Source: Megaera_A sp965233855 (GTDB lineage Bacteria > Pseudomonadota > Alphaproteobacteria > Rickettsiales > Rickettsiaceae). Taken from it: 64,000 nucleotides of DNA. Location: NCBI GenBank assembly GCA_965233855.1, contig OZ247586.1, positions 124,001 to 188,000 of the forward strand. The letters run 5' to 3'. A model generated the notes under the pieces. It was not told where the DNA came from. It did no database searches and worked only from the letters and a program-made list of their open reading frames with translations. Below, piece after piece: positions 55,499-63,615 of this stretch. How positions within the stretch are numbered: the first letter of the stretch is position 1; each line of letters starts with the position of its first letter. The position numbers and the translations under genes were made by a program.

Positions 55499-56005
55499 AT
55501 GACTAGAATCATGCTACTTTTAGGAATAGTATTTACTGTCCTTTCCATTTTTATTTCATACTATGTAATTAATAATAACCAAGAAAAAATCAATTCACTT
55601 AAATCACAAATATCTTCTGATGAGGATAAAATTAATAAGTTCTGGAACAAACAGCAAGAACTAGAGCAACGCCACGCAATTAGCATAATATTATATGCAC
55701 TAATATCTGACAAAAAACAGTCAGATCCCGTCCGAATAGCAGCAGATAGTTATGTCGCAGATACAATGGAATATTATGGTATTACTCACGATGTAGACCA
55801 ATATAATAAATCTATAAAGCTTTTACCCGAAAAGCTTAAAGCAGTACGCACTAAAACAATTGATTACATAAATAATCTCTTTGCTAATAAATTAAGCCTG
55901 GAATCCTCAATGAGAGATATGCAAAAAACCAATGAAATATATAAAGTCATTGGTCTTTTGATGCAAATAATAGGACTAGTATTGGTACTATATTTCAAAC
56001 CCTAA
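55499..56005 (+). CDS. Membrane protein with coiled coil, function unknown
   Basis: The 168-residue protein has one hydrophobic helix at each end (about 4-25 and 147-165) and a charged helical, partly coiled-coil middle (NNQEKINSLKSQISSDEDKINKFWNKQQELEQ). It is not recognised. It is convergent with the symporter gene, whose stop lies 4 bases after its own. The topology suggests a periplasmic or cytoplasmic helical hairpin tethered at both ends. Confidence 0.6.
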   Translation: MTRIMLLLGIVFTVLSIFISYYVINNNQEKINSLKSQISSDEDKINKFWNKQQELEQRHAISIILYALISDKKQSDPVRIAADSYVADTMEYYGITHDVDQYNKSIKLLPEKLKAVRTKTIDYINNLFANKLSLESSMRDMQKTNEIYKVIGLLMQIIGLVLVLYFKP

Positions 56006-56009
56006 TAAT

Positions 56010-57212
56010 CTAAGATTCGTTTGGTTGAGCCACCCTTTCTGGCAAAGCAATATTCTTTAATTTTTCAAAAGCCATTGAAAATGCTCCATTACCAAAGATA
56101 CTCCCCAATGTACAAAATGGATCAAATAATAAATAAGTTGTCAAAATTATTGAACTCATTTCAGATGTAAATCCTAGCTTTGACTCAAGCACTGGCGTCA
56201 TTATCAAAATAGTTCCACCTGGAATTCCAGCTGATGCAAATTTAGCAAGCACATAACCAACTGCAAAAACTAAATATTTATCAACAGAAGGTAAATGACC
56301 ATACTCAACAATATATAAAGACATCGCCATCAAAGGAATCGCTAGGGCATCTCCCATCATATGTGTATTGGTTATGAAGGGCACTATCCTTTTTGGCAAA
56401 TCTTTATCTTTCGAATTTTTTGTTGCTCCATCAATCAGCACTGGCATAGCAGCTGCACTAGACATTGAGCTAAAACCAATGATAGTTGCAGGAAGTATAT
56501 TTTTTAGAGCTGATAAAGCTTTGTTTACTCTAAAACCCTTAACTAGCATATAAAGAAATCCAATATAGCTGACATATAGCAAAATAATTACTGATAATAA
56601 TGGAATGAAGTTTTTAAATAAAATAGTCAGTAACCCATCATGCTGAGCTTTCAATATGAATCCTAAAATAAATATAGGCAAAACTGGCGTAAATATTCTT
56701 GATAGAAAAAGATTAACTAAAACAGATCCTCTTGCAGCAAACTTTTTCAGAGCTACATTATCCTTCGAACTTGCATATATACCAAGCAATACACCAAAAA
56801 TAAGAGCTGTTGAATTATCGCATATTTTAGGTAAATTTAGTTCAAAATATGGTGTAAGTTCAAGCGATGGAGCGCTTATAATTCGGGTTGTTACTATAAA
56901 ATCTTGTGTAAAAAAACCAACTGGATATGCAATCATTAGAGCAGTAAAATTTGAAATACAGACCAATGATATTAATAAACCAGTAAATACCATAAACCCA
57001 CCAGAAAGCTGGGAAAAGCTGGCAAATACCAAGAAAAACACTATAGCAGGTAACACGAATAGGAGAATTTCCTTCATGGCCAGGCTTGTCGTAAGTAATA
57101 TTGATTTTATAGATTCGGGTAAAAAAGATCCAAGCAAGAAAGCGCTAAGAATTACTAGGGTTAGTTTTGCAGGCAAACTAAAGAAAAATTTATTGAAATT
57201 TGTGAATATCAC
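56010..57212 (-). CDS. Dicarboxylate/amino acid:cation symporter (SDF family)
   Basis: The 400-residue inner membrane protein has the DAACS/SDF fold, with about eight helices and re-entrant loops. The serine-rich hairpin 1 region appears as FSSMSSAAAMPVLIDGA, and hairpin 2 as SAGIPGGTILIMTPVLES. These symporters import glutamate, aspartate or C4-dicarboxylates with Na+ or H+. Glutamate import would fit the large NAD-GDH at 46073, but the substrate is not proven. The start is GTG at 57212 with AGAGAGG overlapping it. Confidence 0.88.
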   Translation of the reverse strand: MIFTNFNKFFFSLPAKLTLVILSAFLLGSFLPESIKSILLTTSLAMKEILLFVLPAIVFFLVFASFSQLSGGFMVFTGLLISLVCISNFTALMIAYPVGFFTQDFIVTTRIISAPSLELTPYFELNLPKICDNSTALIFGVLLGIYASSKDNVALKKFAARGSVLVNLFLSRIFTPVLPIFILGFILKAQHDGLLTILFKNFIPLLSVIILLYVSYIGFLYMLVKGFRVNKALSALKNILPATIIGFSSMSSAAAMPVLIDGATKNSKDKDLPKRIVPFITNTHMMGDALAIPLMAMSLYIVEYGHLPSVDKYLVFAVGYVLAKFASAGIPGGTILIMTPVLESKLGFTSEMSSIILTTYLLFDPFCTLGSIFGNGAFSMAFEKLKNIALPERVAQPNES

Positions 57213-57275
57213 CTCTCTGAGATTAAAAATTACGGATAGCTAGAATTATTAACATCCGATCTTGCCATAGTCAAT

Positions 57276-57314
57276 AAAAAATCTAGATTCCTGAATAAAT
57301 TAGAAATCTAGATT
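57276..57314 (-). terminator. Terminator-like inverted repeat
   Basis: Two copies of the self-complementary AATCTAGATT, about 14 bases apart, are followed on the minus strand by a run of six T. It lies 21 bases after the stop of the gene at 57335. Confidence 0.6.
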
Positions 57315-57334
57315 AATTTTAAAACAATAATTAT

Positions 57335-58012
57335 TTATTCCACAGTATCAACAACTTCAGCACCAAGAAGATGAGTTGCGACATCTGCACTTAATTCTGG
57401 ATGATTTGTATCAAAAAGAGCTGGTGCTAGAGTTGAAACGGCCTCTCCTCCCGTACCAATTGCAAGTGCAACATCAGTTTCACTTGAATGCTCAACCAAA
57501 TATGCAGCTGCTATTTCTCTAAGCTCTTCAACACTAGCTTCTTCAACTATATGTTCCATAACCCAACTTTTTACAAAAGAATTAACTTCAGCATTTCCAA
57601 AAGTAAGAACACTAGCCGCTACATCAATATCCGCATCCCCAGTTTTTCCTATCACAATATTTATATCATCGACAGTATATTCACCCAAAATTTCAGAGTT
57701 TTCATCTAAATAAGCAAGAACCAAAGCTTTTAGACTTTCATCTACTACAACTTCGTTTTCTAGAGCAGAATCACCTGGATAAGCTACGCCACCAGTCACT
57801 GCATGAGCTAAATCTTTTAACTCATTTTCAGCTGCTTTCCTTTTTGCAGGTTCTGAAGACATTAAATGTGAAGGACTGCCTAATGCACCATCTACACTTC
57901 TACCGGCCTTATCAGCTTCCCTTTCTATAGCACCACCAAGTCCATGTTTTTCAATCCCACCACCAAGTCCATGTTTTTCAATCCCACCAAGGTTTTGTCC
58001 ATTGTTTTCCAA
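57335..58012 (-). CDS. Acidic protein with glycine-rich N-terminal repeat, function unknown
   Basis: The 225-residue protein has a low-complexity N-terminus with two exact GIEKHGLGG repeats, then a charged segment and an acidic, Ala/Val/Glu-rich, helical C-terminal half (ADIDVAASVLTFGNAEVN, VEELREIAAAYLVEHSS). It has no signal peptide, membrane helix or recognised domain. The start is TTG at 58012, with AAAGG four bases upstream. The composition differs from the household genes around it and suggests a lineage-specific, possibly secreted, protein; this is inference only. Confidence 0.55.
   Translation of the reverse strand: MENNGQNLGGIEKHGLGGGIEKHGLGGAIEREADKAGRSVDGALGSPSHLMSSEPAKRKAAENELKDLAHAVTGGVAYPGDSALENEVVVDESLKALVLAYLDENSEILGEYTVDDINIVIGKTGDADIDVAASVLTFGNAEVNSFVKSWVMEHIVEEASVEELREIAAAYLVEHSSETDVALAIGTGGEAVSTLAPALFDTNHPELSADVATHLLGAEVVDTVE
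57931..57984 (-). repeat. Tandem 27-bp repeat, two exact copies
   Basis: Two identical 27-bp units (57931-57957 and 57958-57984) encode the nine-residue GIEKHGLGG-type repeat in frame at the N-terminus of the gene at 57335. A third, diverged partial unit (GGAIEREAD) follows. Exact identity indicates recent slippage or duplication. Confidence 0.85.
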
Positions 58013-58128
58013 AACCTTTCATAAAACTACCTTCCTATTATGTGTTAATATCTCATAAAAATATATTGCACTCAATCAATATGCAACTAGGAACATCCGA
58101 ATTTAAAAAATAAAAACGACGTAACTAT

Positions 58129-59478
58129 CTATCTTTCGATAAACAACCTAACTATTTCCTCTTCAAGCTTTCTATATGGCTGATTATAATCATAGAAATT
58201 ATTGGCCATTATGACAAAGCTATGCTGATCACCTTTTCTATCTTTAAAATATCCCATTAAAGAAGAAACGTGACGTAATGTCCCCGTTTTTGTATATAAA
58301 TCTTTTACACCTTTAAATCTCTCACGAAGAGTGCATTCATCACCGGGGCAAGCCATTAATGATTTTACAATTTCGAAATTCTTACTCTTAGAAACAGCAG
58401 ATAGAAAATCTGAAATTTGATTCACTGTCAAAAGATTACGCCTGGAAATACCGGAAGCATCATGAATTTCTGACTTTCTAAGGTCAACTCCAAACTTCTT
58501 AGCTATCATATGCTTTAAAGCCAAAATAGCCCTTCTCCACTCAGTAAATTTAGATTGCGTTGCATATTCAGCCAAAAAATAATCCGTCATATAATTATCA
58601 GATATTTTCATCGCCCTATCAGCTGCATCTTGATAATTGATAGACAGAGAATAAATTTCTTTCATTTTTTTCGGCAGTTTTCCTGCCATAACTTCGCCTC
58701 GAATATTAACCCCCTTAAGGGCCAACCCTTTCTTGATATAATAAGCAATATTACTGAAATTCTCACTAGCCACAGCACCAATTGGAAGCAAGCCATAAGC
58801 TTTACTCAATGTGCCGTTAATTATATATTTATTATTTTCTATACTAACATGCAATCTATCAAGCTTATTTTTATCAACAGTTTTTGCATTATTCTCAATA
58901 ATATATGGAAAATCCTTATCTGATTTAATAACAATAGATTGCCCTACATTCCCAGGACGAACATCTAGTTTCGCACAATTTTTATTTATATGAGCCTTAG
59001 TAATCAACGAACCATTACAATACATAGTATCACTGACTGTTTTCTCTCGCATGACAGGTGAAACTGTAAATTCATTATCAATTATATAAATATTACCTTT
59101 CACCTGGCTGCCAGCATCTTCAGAGATTTTAATAAGCATTAGCTTTAAATCTTTATCACTAAAATTTGGATGATGAATATCTATATAATAATTATCACTA
59201 CTTTTTAATACTCTAGATGTAAATTGGTAATCTGAACCAAAATGCTCCAAAAAACTTACTAATGATATGAATTTTAATGAACTACCCGGCATAAAATAAC
59301 GCTTAGAGTTTTGCTCATACACGACTTTTCCAGTTGCCAGGTTTTTGACCTTAATCCCAATATTAAGATTTAGATCAGTTTTATTAATTGCATTTTCAAC
59401 TAATTCAGAAATTTGAACTTTAGCTGAAACAACATTAGAAAGAATAATAACTAAAAAGAAAGTAACAAAATTTTTCAT
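58129..59478 (-). CDS. dacB: D-alanyl-D-alanine carboxypeptidase/endopeptidase (PBP4, DacB)
   Basis: The 449-residue protein has a signal peptide (to about residue 19) and the peptidase S13 motifs: SSLK (Ser66-Lys69), SDN (in MKISDNYMTDYFLAEY) and KTG (in LYTKTGTLRHVSS). A large domain is inserted between the first two, as in PBP4. It trims or cleaves peptidoglycan stem peptides in the periplasm. Together with alr, mreBC and ftsA it supports a retained cell wall. Confidence 0.92.
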   Translation of the reverse strand: MKNFVTFFLVIILSNVVSAKVQISELVENAINKTDLNLNIGIKVKNLATGKVVYEQNSKRYFMPGSSLKFISLVSFLEHFGSDYQFTSRVLKSSDNYYIDIHHPNFSDKDLKLMLIKISEDAGSQVKGNIYIIDNEFTVSPVMREKTVSDTMYCNGSLITKAHINKNCAKLDVRPGNVGQSIVIKSDKDFPYIIENNAKTVDKNKLDRLHVSIENNKYIINGTLSKAYGLLPIGAVASENFSNIAYYIKKGLALKGVNIRGEVMAGKLPKKMKEIYSLSINYQDAADRAMKISDNYMTDYFLAEYATQSKFTEWRRAILALKHMIAKKFGVDLRKSEIHDASGISRRNLLTVNQISDFLSAVSKSKNFEIVKSLMACPGDECTLRERFKGVKDLYTKTGTLRHVSSLMGYFKDRKGDQHSFVIMANNFYDYNQPYRKLEEEIVRLFIER

Positions 59479-59585
59479 AAATCATTAATCAAATAACAAG
59501 ATAATTATAATATTTCTAAAATTAAATAATACAACGAAACATGCAATAGGCAAGTTAAAGAATAATGATATAGTATTTCTAAGCG

Positions 59586-60839
59586 CTAATTGCTATTCTT
59601 CATTAACCTAACACGCACAATATTAATCATAGCCATAATAATAAATCCAATAATTGCTATAGTCATCGCAGCTGGAATTACCATAATACTATTTGTAAAA
59701 GCTTCAACACTATATGATTTAATGTTATCCAGCATCTGACCATTCCACTGCCAATCCAATGTAATTCCAATAAATTTATGGAAAACTAAGCCAAACGCCA
59801 TAATAATCATATTTGCTATAGCGGCAGCTACCCCACTTCTTTCTTCTGAAACAAATGTCGCAATTTTCGAGATAATTACCACTTGATACGCACAAAAAAT
59901 ACCAACTACTAAACATGCATAATACAAAGTATCTGAAGTCGCAGTACCGCTTAATATATGAATAAAGCATAGTATCATGGCGACGCCACAAGCAATAGTA
60001 ACTCCGTAATACATCCTTGTTTTATCAGCTATATATGGCAGAACAATACAGCCTACACACATGCCTAAATATACTGAAAAAGTTATGGCATCAGCTGTTG
60101 ATTTCTCAATTGCATATGCAGTAATTAAAAATGCACTTCCCCATGCATCAGCGAATCCCTCTAACGGACCAACCATCAACCCAGCAAGCAAACTAGCAAT
60201 AATGAGTTTAGGGTTACCAAGAGTGGCCTTTATATCCGTCAAAACACTTGAATGAGAATCTTCTTCGGCTGATTTTGGCATTAAAAGATATGTAAATACC
60301 GCAAGAGCAATTCCCGAATATAAAAGCACTCTAATAGTTGCATCTATCCCTATTAACTGAATAATCTCTGCAAGAGGTGATCCTGCATATACAACCGTCA
60401 CTAAGCCAAAAAATACCATAAAACCTAGCATTCTTGAGAATTTATCAGGATAAATAATACGAAATATTTGCAATGCGCCAACAATTGCAGCAGAAGAACC
60501 AATACCAGTAAAAGTTCTACCAATCACAACAGCCGTCCAACTATCAAAATAAGCCAATGGGACTAAACCAATAGAAGTACACGCAATACAAATCGGGAGG
60601 ATTGTTCTTGCCCCAAAGCGGCTAAGCAATATACCAATTGGAATATGAACGATTACATAACCAGCATAATACATACCCGCAAAAGTACTAAATTCAGAAG
60701 CTCCAACAGCATATTTACTCATCATATCTGGCAGAATAATATTTGGTAAAGCACGCAAAATATACTGATAACAGTAGAACATTGTTATACAAAACCAAAC
60801 CATGATTGATATGAATTTTTTTCTTTCTTCTACTTTCAT
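59586..60839 (-). CDS. MFS transporter
   Basis: The 417-residue protein has about 12 membrane helices. The family loop after helix 2 reads LLSRFGARTILP, and GRTFTGIGSSAAIVGALQI fits helix 4. A GAGGAAA ribosome binding site lies 7 bases before the ATG. Substrate unknown; the closest general type is an anion/sugar-phosphate or metabolite antiporter-like MFS. The promoter and small membrane peptide upstream (60950-61081) read toward this gene, so it may belong to the same transcript. Confidence 0.8.
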   Translation of the reverse strand: MKVEERKKFISIMVWFCITMFYCYQYILRALPNIILPDMMSKYAVGASEFSTFAGMYYAGYVIVHIPIGILLSRFGARTILPICIACTSIGLVPLAYFDSWTAVVIGRTFTGIGSSAAIVGALQIFRIIYPDKFSRMLGFMVFFGLVTVVYAGSPLAEIIQLIGIDATIRVLLYSGIALAVFTYLLMPKSAEEDSHSSVLTDIKATLGNPKLIIASLLAGLMVGPLEGFADAWGSAFLITAYAIEKSTADAITFSVYLGMCVGCIVLPYIADKTRMYYGVTIACGVAMILCFIHILSGTATSDTLYYACLVVGIFCAYQVVIISKIATFVSEERSGVAAAIANMIIMAFGLVFHKFIGITLDWQWNGQMLDNIKSYSVEAFTNSIMVIPAAMTIAIIGFIIMAMINIVRVRLMKNSN

Positions 60840-60949
60840 TTTAATTTCCTCAAATAGTAACCAAGAATATAATACTTATTATCAACAGAATAAACTGCAC
60901 AAAAACAATACGAATAATAATGAATTTTAGAGAATAAATATGACAGCAG

Positions 60950-61015
60950 CTAAGCCACCAGCAGGATGCCAAGCAGAGCAAGAAAAAATACAGATGTAAA
61001 AATAATAATTTGCAT
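60950..61015 (-). CDS. Small 21-residue hydrophobic membrane peptide
   Basis: This frame (ATG at 61013-61015, TAG at 60950-60952) encodes a single hydrophobic helix starting MQIIIFTSVFFLALLGILL. An AAGGA ribosome binding site lies 6 bases before the ATG, and a near-consensus promoter sits 38-66 bases upstream, which together are unusually good for so short a frame. The family is unknown; options are a stand-alone small membrane protein, a type I toxin-like peptide or a leader peptide for the MFS gene 110 bases downstream. The other bases of 60840-61310 hold no convincing gene. Confidence 0.5.
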   Translation of the reverse strand: MQIIIFTSVFFLALLGILLVA

Positions 61016-61052
61016 TATATTCCTTATAGATCATCAATTATTAGTCACGGGA

Positions 61053-61081
61053 TTTATATCAGATTGATTGTAGCAAGTCAA
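61053..61081 (-). promoter_or_regulatory. Near-consensus sigma70 promoter for the small membrane peptide
   Basis: On the minus strand TTGACT (61076-61081) is followed after exactly 17 bases by TATAAA (61053-61058). Transcription would start near 61046 and run through the small peptide towards the MFS gene. Confidence 0.65.
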
Positions 61082-61311
61082 GATCGAGAGATAACTATAA
61101 GAAAATCACTACTAAACAACTAATTAATATAAAAAGCACAAGACGAACACCTGCGATTACTTTTTAATGAAAGACGCTTTATACAAGCGTTGTGGAATAT
61201 TAAGAAAAAATCAATGATTGAGCTTCGCCCCTTAACAAAAGAACGACGAACGAAAAATCTCCCTCGAATTCTTGACCCAGGATATGAAATGGCACAATAC
61301 ATATCCACAAT

Positions 61312-61340
61312 AAAAAAAGAGGTGCTGGGGGCACCTCTTT
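61312..61340 (-). terminator. Terminator of the rplU-rpmA operon
   Basis: A 10-bp perfect stem (AAAGAGGTGC with GCACCTCTTT) and a 5-base loop are followed on the minus strand by a run of T. It begins 25 bases after the rpmA stop. Confidence 0.85.
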
Positions 61341-61364
61341 AGTCGCTAAATAAACATAGTTTAT

Positions 61365-61610
61365 TTATACAACATTCACTAATTTATGATTTCTTTTTGC
61401 TAGGAATTCTACTTTCCCTTCAGTCAAAGCAAACAGAGTGTGATCTTTACCCATTCCTACATTTTTACCAGGACGGATTTTTGTACCACGCTGACGAACG
61501 ATAATATTACCAGGAATAACTCCTTGGCCATCACCTTTCTTTGTTCCTAGTCTACGGCCGGCCGAATCACGACCATTTTTGGAACTACCACCGGCTTTCT
61601 TGGTTGCCAT
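61365..61610 (-). CDS. rpmA: 50S ribosomal protein bL27
   Basis: The 81-residue protein has the bL27 signatures MATKKAGGSSKNGRDSAGRRLGTKKGDGQ and GNIIVRQRGTKIRPGKNVGMGKDHTLFAL. Its N-terminal tail reaches the peptidyl transferase centre. It follows rplU by 11 bases and ends before a strong terminator. Confidence 0.98.
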   Translation of the reverse strand: MATKKAGGSSKNGRDSAGRRLGTKKGDGQGVIPGNIIVRQRGTKIRPGKNVGMGKDHTLFALTEGKVEFLAKRNHKLVNVV

Positions 61611-61621
61611 ATTTGCCTACC

Positions 61622-61939
61622 TTATTTCTTTACAATATCTAAAATTTTAAGCTCAGTCAGAGATTGTCTATGACCGCTCTTACGACGATAATTTTGACGT
61701 CTTTTCTTTTTGAAGATGATAATTTTATCATCTCTAAATTGATTTGTGATCTCAGCAGTTACCTTTGCGCCTTTCACAATCGGAGTTCCGATGAAAGAAG
61801 CTTTCGAAGACTCACCTAGCATTAAAACTTGATCTAGTTCTATTTTGCTGCCCAAAGTTCCTTCGATTTTTTCAACTTTAATAACGCTGTCTCTTGCAAC
61901 TTTATATTGCTTTCCACCTGTTTTTACAACTGCGAACAT
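61622..61939 (-). CDS. rplU: 50S ribosomal protein bL21
   Basis: The 105-residue protein has the typical FAVVKTGGKQYKV start and the basic RRQNYRRKSGHRQ segment. It is the first gene of rplU-rpmA and has its own near-consensus promoter. Length is normal. Confidence 0.98.
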   Translation of the reverse strand: MFAVVKTGGKQYKVARDSVIKVEKIEGTLGSKIELDQVLMLGESSKASFIGTPIVKGAKVTAEITNQFRDDKIIIFKKKRRQNYRRKSGHRQSLTELKILDIVKK

Positions 61940-61980
61940 ATTAGGAAAATCTCATATAGTAATTTAAATAATCGAAGGGT

Positions 61981-62009
61981 AGTATATACTTTGATTTGCC
62001 TTAAGTCAA
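61981..62009 (-). promoter_or_regulatory. Sigma70 promoter of rplU-rpmA
   Basis: TTGACT (62004-62009) and TATACT (61981-61986) on the minus strand are separated by 17 bases, about 42 bases before the rplU ATG. Confidence 0.7.
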
Positions 62010-62046
62010 TAGCGTAATAATAAAATTTATCGTAATTTTACAGGAT

Positions 62047-62808
62047 TTAAGCGGATTCAGGAATTTCTGTATACCCATTGATAAATTGTTGCAAGCGTGG
62101 ATTGCTTGCTTCATCTAATTCTTCTATTTTGCCATTCCATATAATTTGCCCTTCACAAAGGAATGCAACCTCTTTTGCAATTTTACGAGCACTTTGCATA
62201 TCATGCGTAATAGTTATCGTTGTTGCTCCTAATTCATCTCGTACTTTTATTATTAGATCGTTAATTACATTAGACATAATTGGGTCTAAACCCGTTGTTG
62301 GCTCATCAAAAAATATAACTTTAGGATCAGTCGCAACTGCGCGTGCTAGAGCTACTCTTTTTTGCATACCACCAGATAATTCAGGTGGATATAGATCTAA
62401 AATACGCTCTTCAAGACCAACCGAACGTAGCTTTTTACATGCCAGATCACGAGCATCGCTTTTATTTAAGGATAATTTCTTTTGCGCAAAAAACGTGATG
62501 TTATCTTGTATACTCAAGGAATCGAATAATGCCCCTGCTTGGAATAAATACCCACAACTTTCAAGCATTTTAAGACGCTCTTTGCTATTAAAGATAGTCG
62601 ACTCTATTCCATCAAATAATATACTACCTGAATCGGGAGATAGTAATCCAATCATAGATTTTATCAAAACAGACTTTCCACTACCTGACCCACCTAAAAT
62701 CACAAGAGAACTATCTTTTTTAACATCCATATTTATTCCTTGAAGCACATGATGCGATCCAAATGATTTATTTAATTCTCTTATTTTAAATTTTAGATTT
62801 TCTTTCAT
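62047..62808 (-). CDS. mlaF: Phospholipid ABC transporter ATPase MlaF
   Basis: The 253-residue ABC ATPase has Walker A GGSGSGKS (39-46), signature ELSGGMQKR and Walker B VIFFDEPTTGLDP. The pattern LSGGMQKRVALARA is typical of the Mla/Mkl group. With MlaE it powers phospholipid traffic between the membranes to keep outer-membrane lipid asymmetry. Its ATG overlaps the mlaE stop (TAATG). No mlaD or mlaC is in the window. Confidence 0.93.
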   Translation of the reverse strand: MKENLKFKIRELNKSFGSHHVLQGINMDVKKDSSLVILGGSGSGKSVLIKSMIGLLSPDSGSILFDGIESTIFNSKERLKMLESCGYLFQAGALFDSLSIQDNITFFAQKKLSLNKSDARDLACKKLRSVGLEERILDLYPPELSGGMQKRVALARAVATDPKVIFFDEPTTGLDPIMSNVINDLIIKVRDELGATTITITHDMQSARKIAKEVAFLCEGQIIWNGKIEELDEASNPRLQQFINGYTEIPESA

Positions 62809-63581
62809 TAGCTAAAGAATATTTCTGTTATTAAATAATTATTGATCAAAATCATGATAGATGAGCTAACTACTGCAGCTGTTGTTGCATTACCAACTCC
62901 TTTGGCTCCTTTGTCAGAATAATAGCCATGATAACAACTCATAATAGAGATAATAAAACCAAAAACTGCAGCTTTAACTAGACCAGAAATAACATCAATT
63001 GATTCCAGATATTCTACAGTATTTATTATATAGCCGCTGCTATTAAATCCTAGTTTATGTGTACTTACCAAGTAGCCTCCCATAACACCAATAATATCAC
63101 CAATTAATACAAGTATAGGCAGAGTTATTACGGCAGCTAAAACGCGCGGGGCAACAAGATATTTTATAGAATCTGTTGAGAGAGCATACAATGCATCAAT
63201 CTGCTCAGTAACTCGCATTGTACCAATTTCAGCAGCGATTGAAGCACCAACACGGCCAGCAACCATAAGACCCGCCAATACTGGCCCGAGCTCTCTAGTA
63301 ATAGAAAGAACAACAACAGTAGCTATAGAGCTTTCTGCAGAAAAACGTGAAAAACCAGTGTAGCTTTGTAACGCAAGCACAGCTCCTGAGAAAAAAGCAG
63401 TCATAGCGACAACAGGTAATGAGTAATATCCAATGACAATAAACTGTCTTACTATAAGACCAAAATAATAAGGTCTTTTAGTAAAGCTCAGTAAAGTTTT
63501 TGCTACGAATATAGATAATTCGCCCAAGCTTTGCATTGAGCTGATAGTTCTGCTACCTATTTTTTGAATTGCTGAAAGCAT
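62808..63581 (-). CDS. mlaE: Phospholipid ABC transporter permease MlaE
   Basis: The 257-residue permease has five or six membrane helices and the MlaE signatures RELGPVLAGLMVAGRVGASIAAEIGTMRVTEQIDAL and FGFIISIMSCYHGY. ATG at 63581 (MLSAIQKIG) gives the usual length; a TTG at 63647 would add 22 residues and overlap alr. It is followed by mlaF. The order alr-mlaE-mlaF is a conserved Rickettsiales block. Confidence 0.93.
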   Translation of the reverse strand: MLSAIQKIGSRTISSMQSLGELSIFVAKTLLSFTKRPYYFGLIVRQFIVIGYYSLPVVAMTAFFSGAVLALQSYTGFSRFSAESSIATVVVLSITRELGPVLAGLMVAGRVGASIAAEIGTMRVTEQIDALYALSTDSIKYLVAPRVLAAVITLPILVLIGDIIGVMGGYLVSTHKLGFNSSGYIINTVEYLESIDVISGLVKAAVFGFIISIMSCYHGYYSDKGAKGVGNATTAAVVSSSIMILINNYLITEIFFS

Positions 63582-63615
63582 ATTTAAATTATATTCTTTA
63601 ATATATTTAATAAAA

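Noticed and set aside
60940..60999. Plus-strand 19-codon frame (MTAAKPPAGCQ...)
   Set aside because: It is the mirror of the better supported minus-strand membrane peptide and has no promoter or ribosome binding site.
61133..61342. Plus-strand open frame of about 69 codons (MIELRPLTKERRTKNLPRIL-containing) and minus-strand ORF 61120-61308 in the same place
   Set aside because: The plus frame has no start before an internal ATG, no ribosome binding site, and ends inside the rpmA terminator; the minus frame has poor composition. It may be a gene remnant but cannot be supported.
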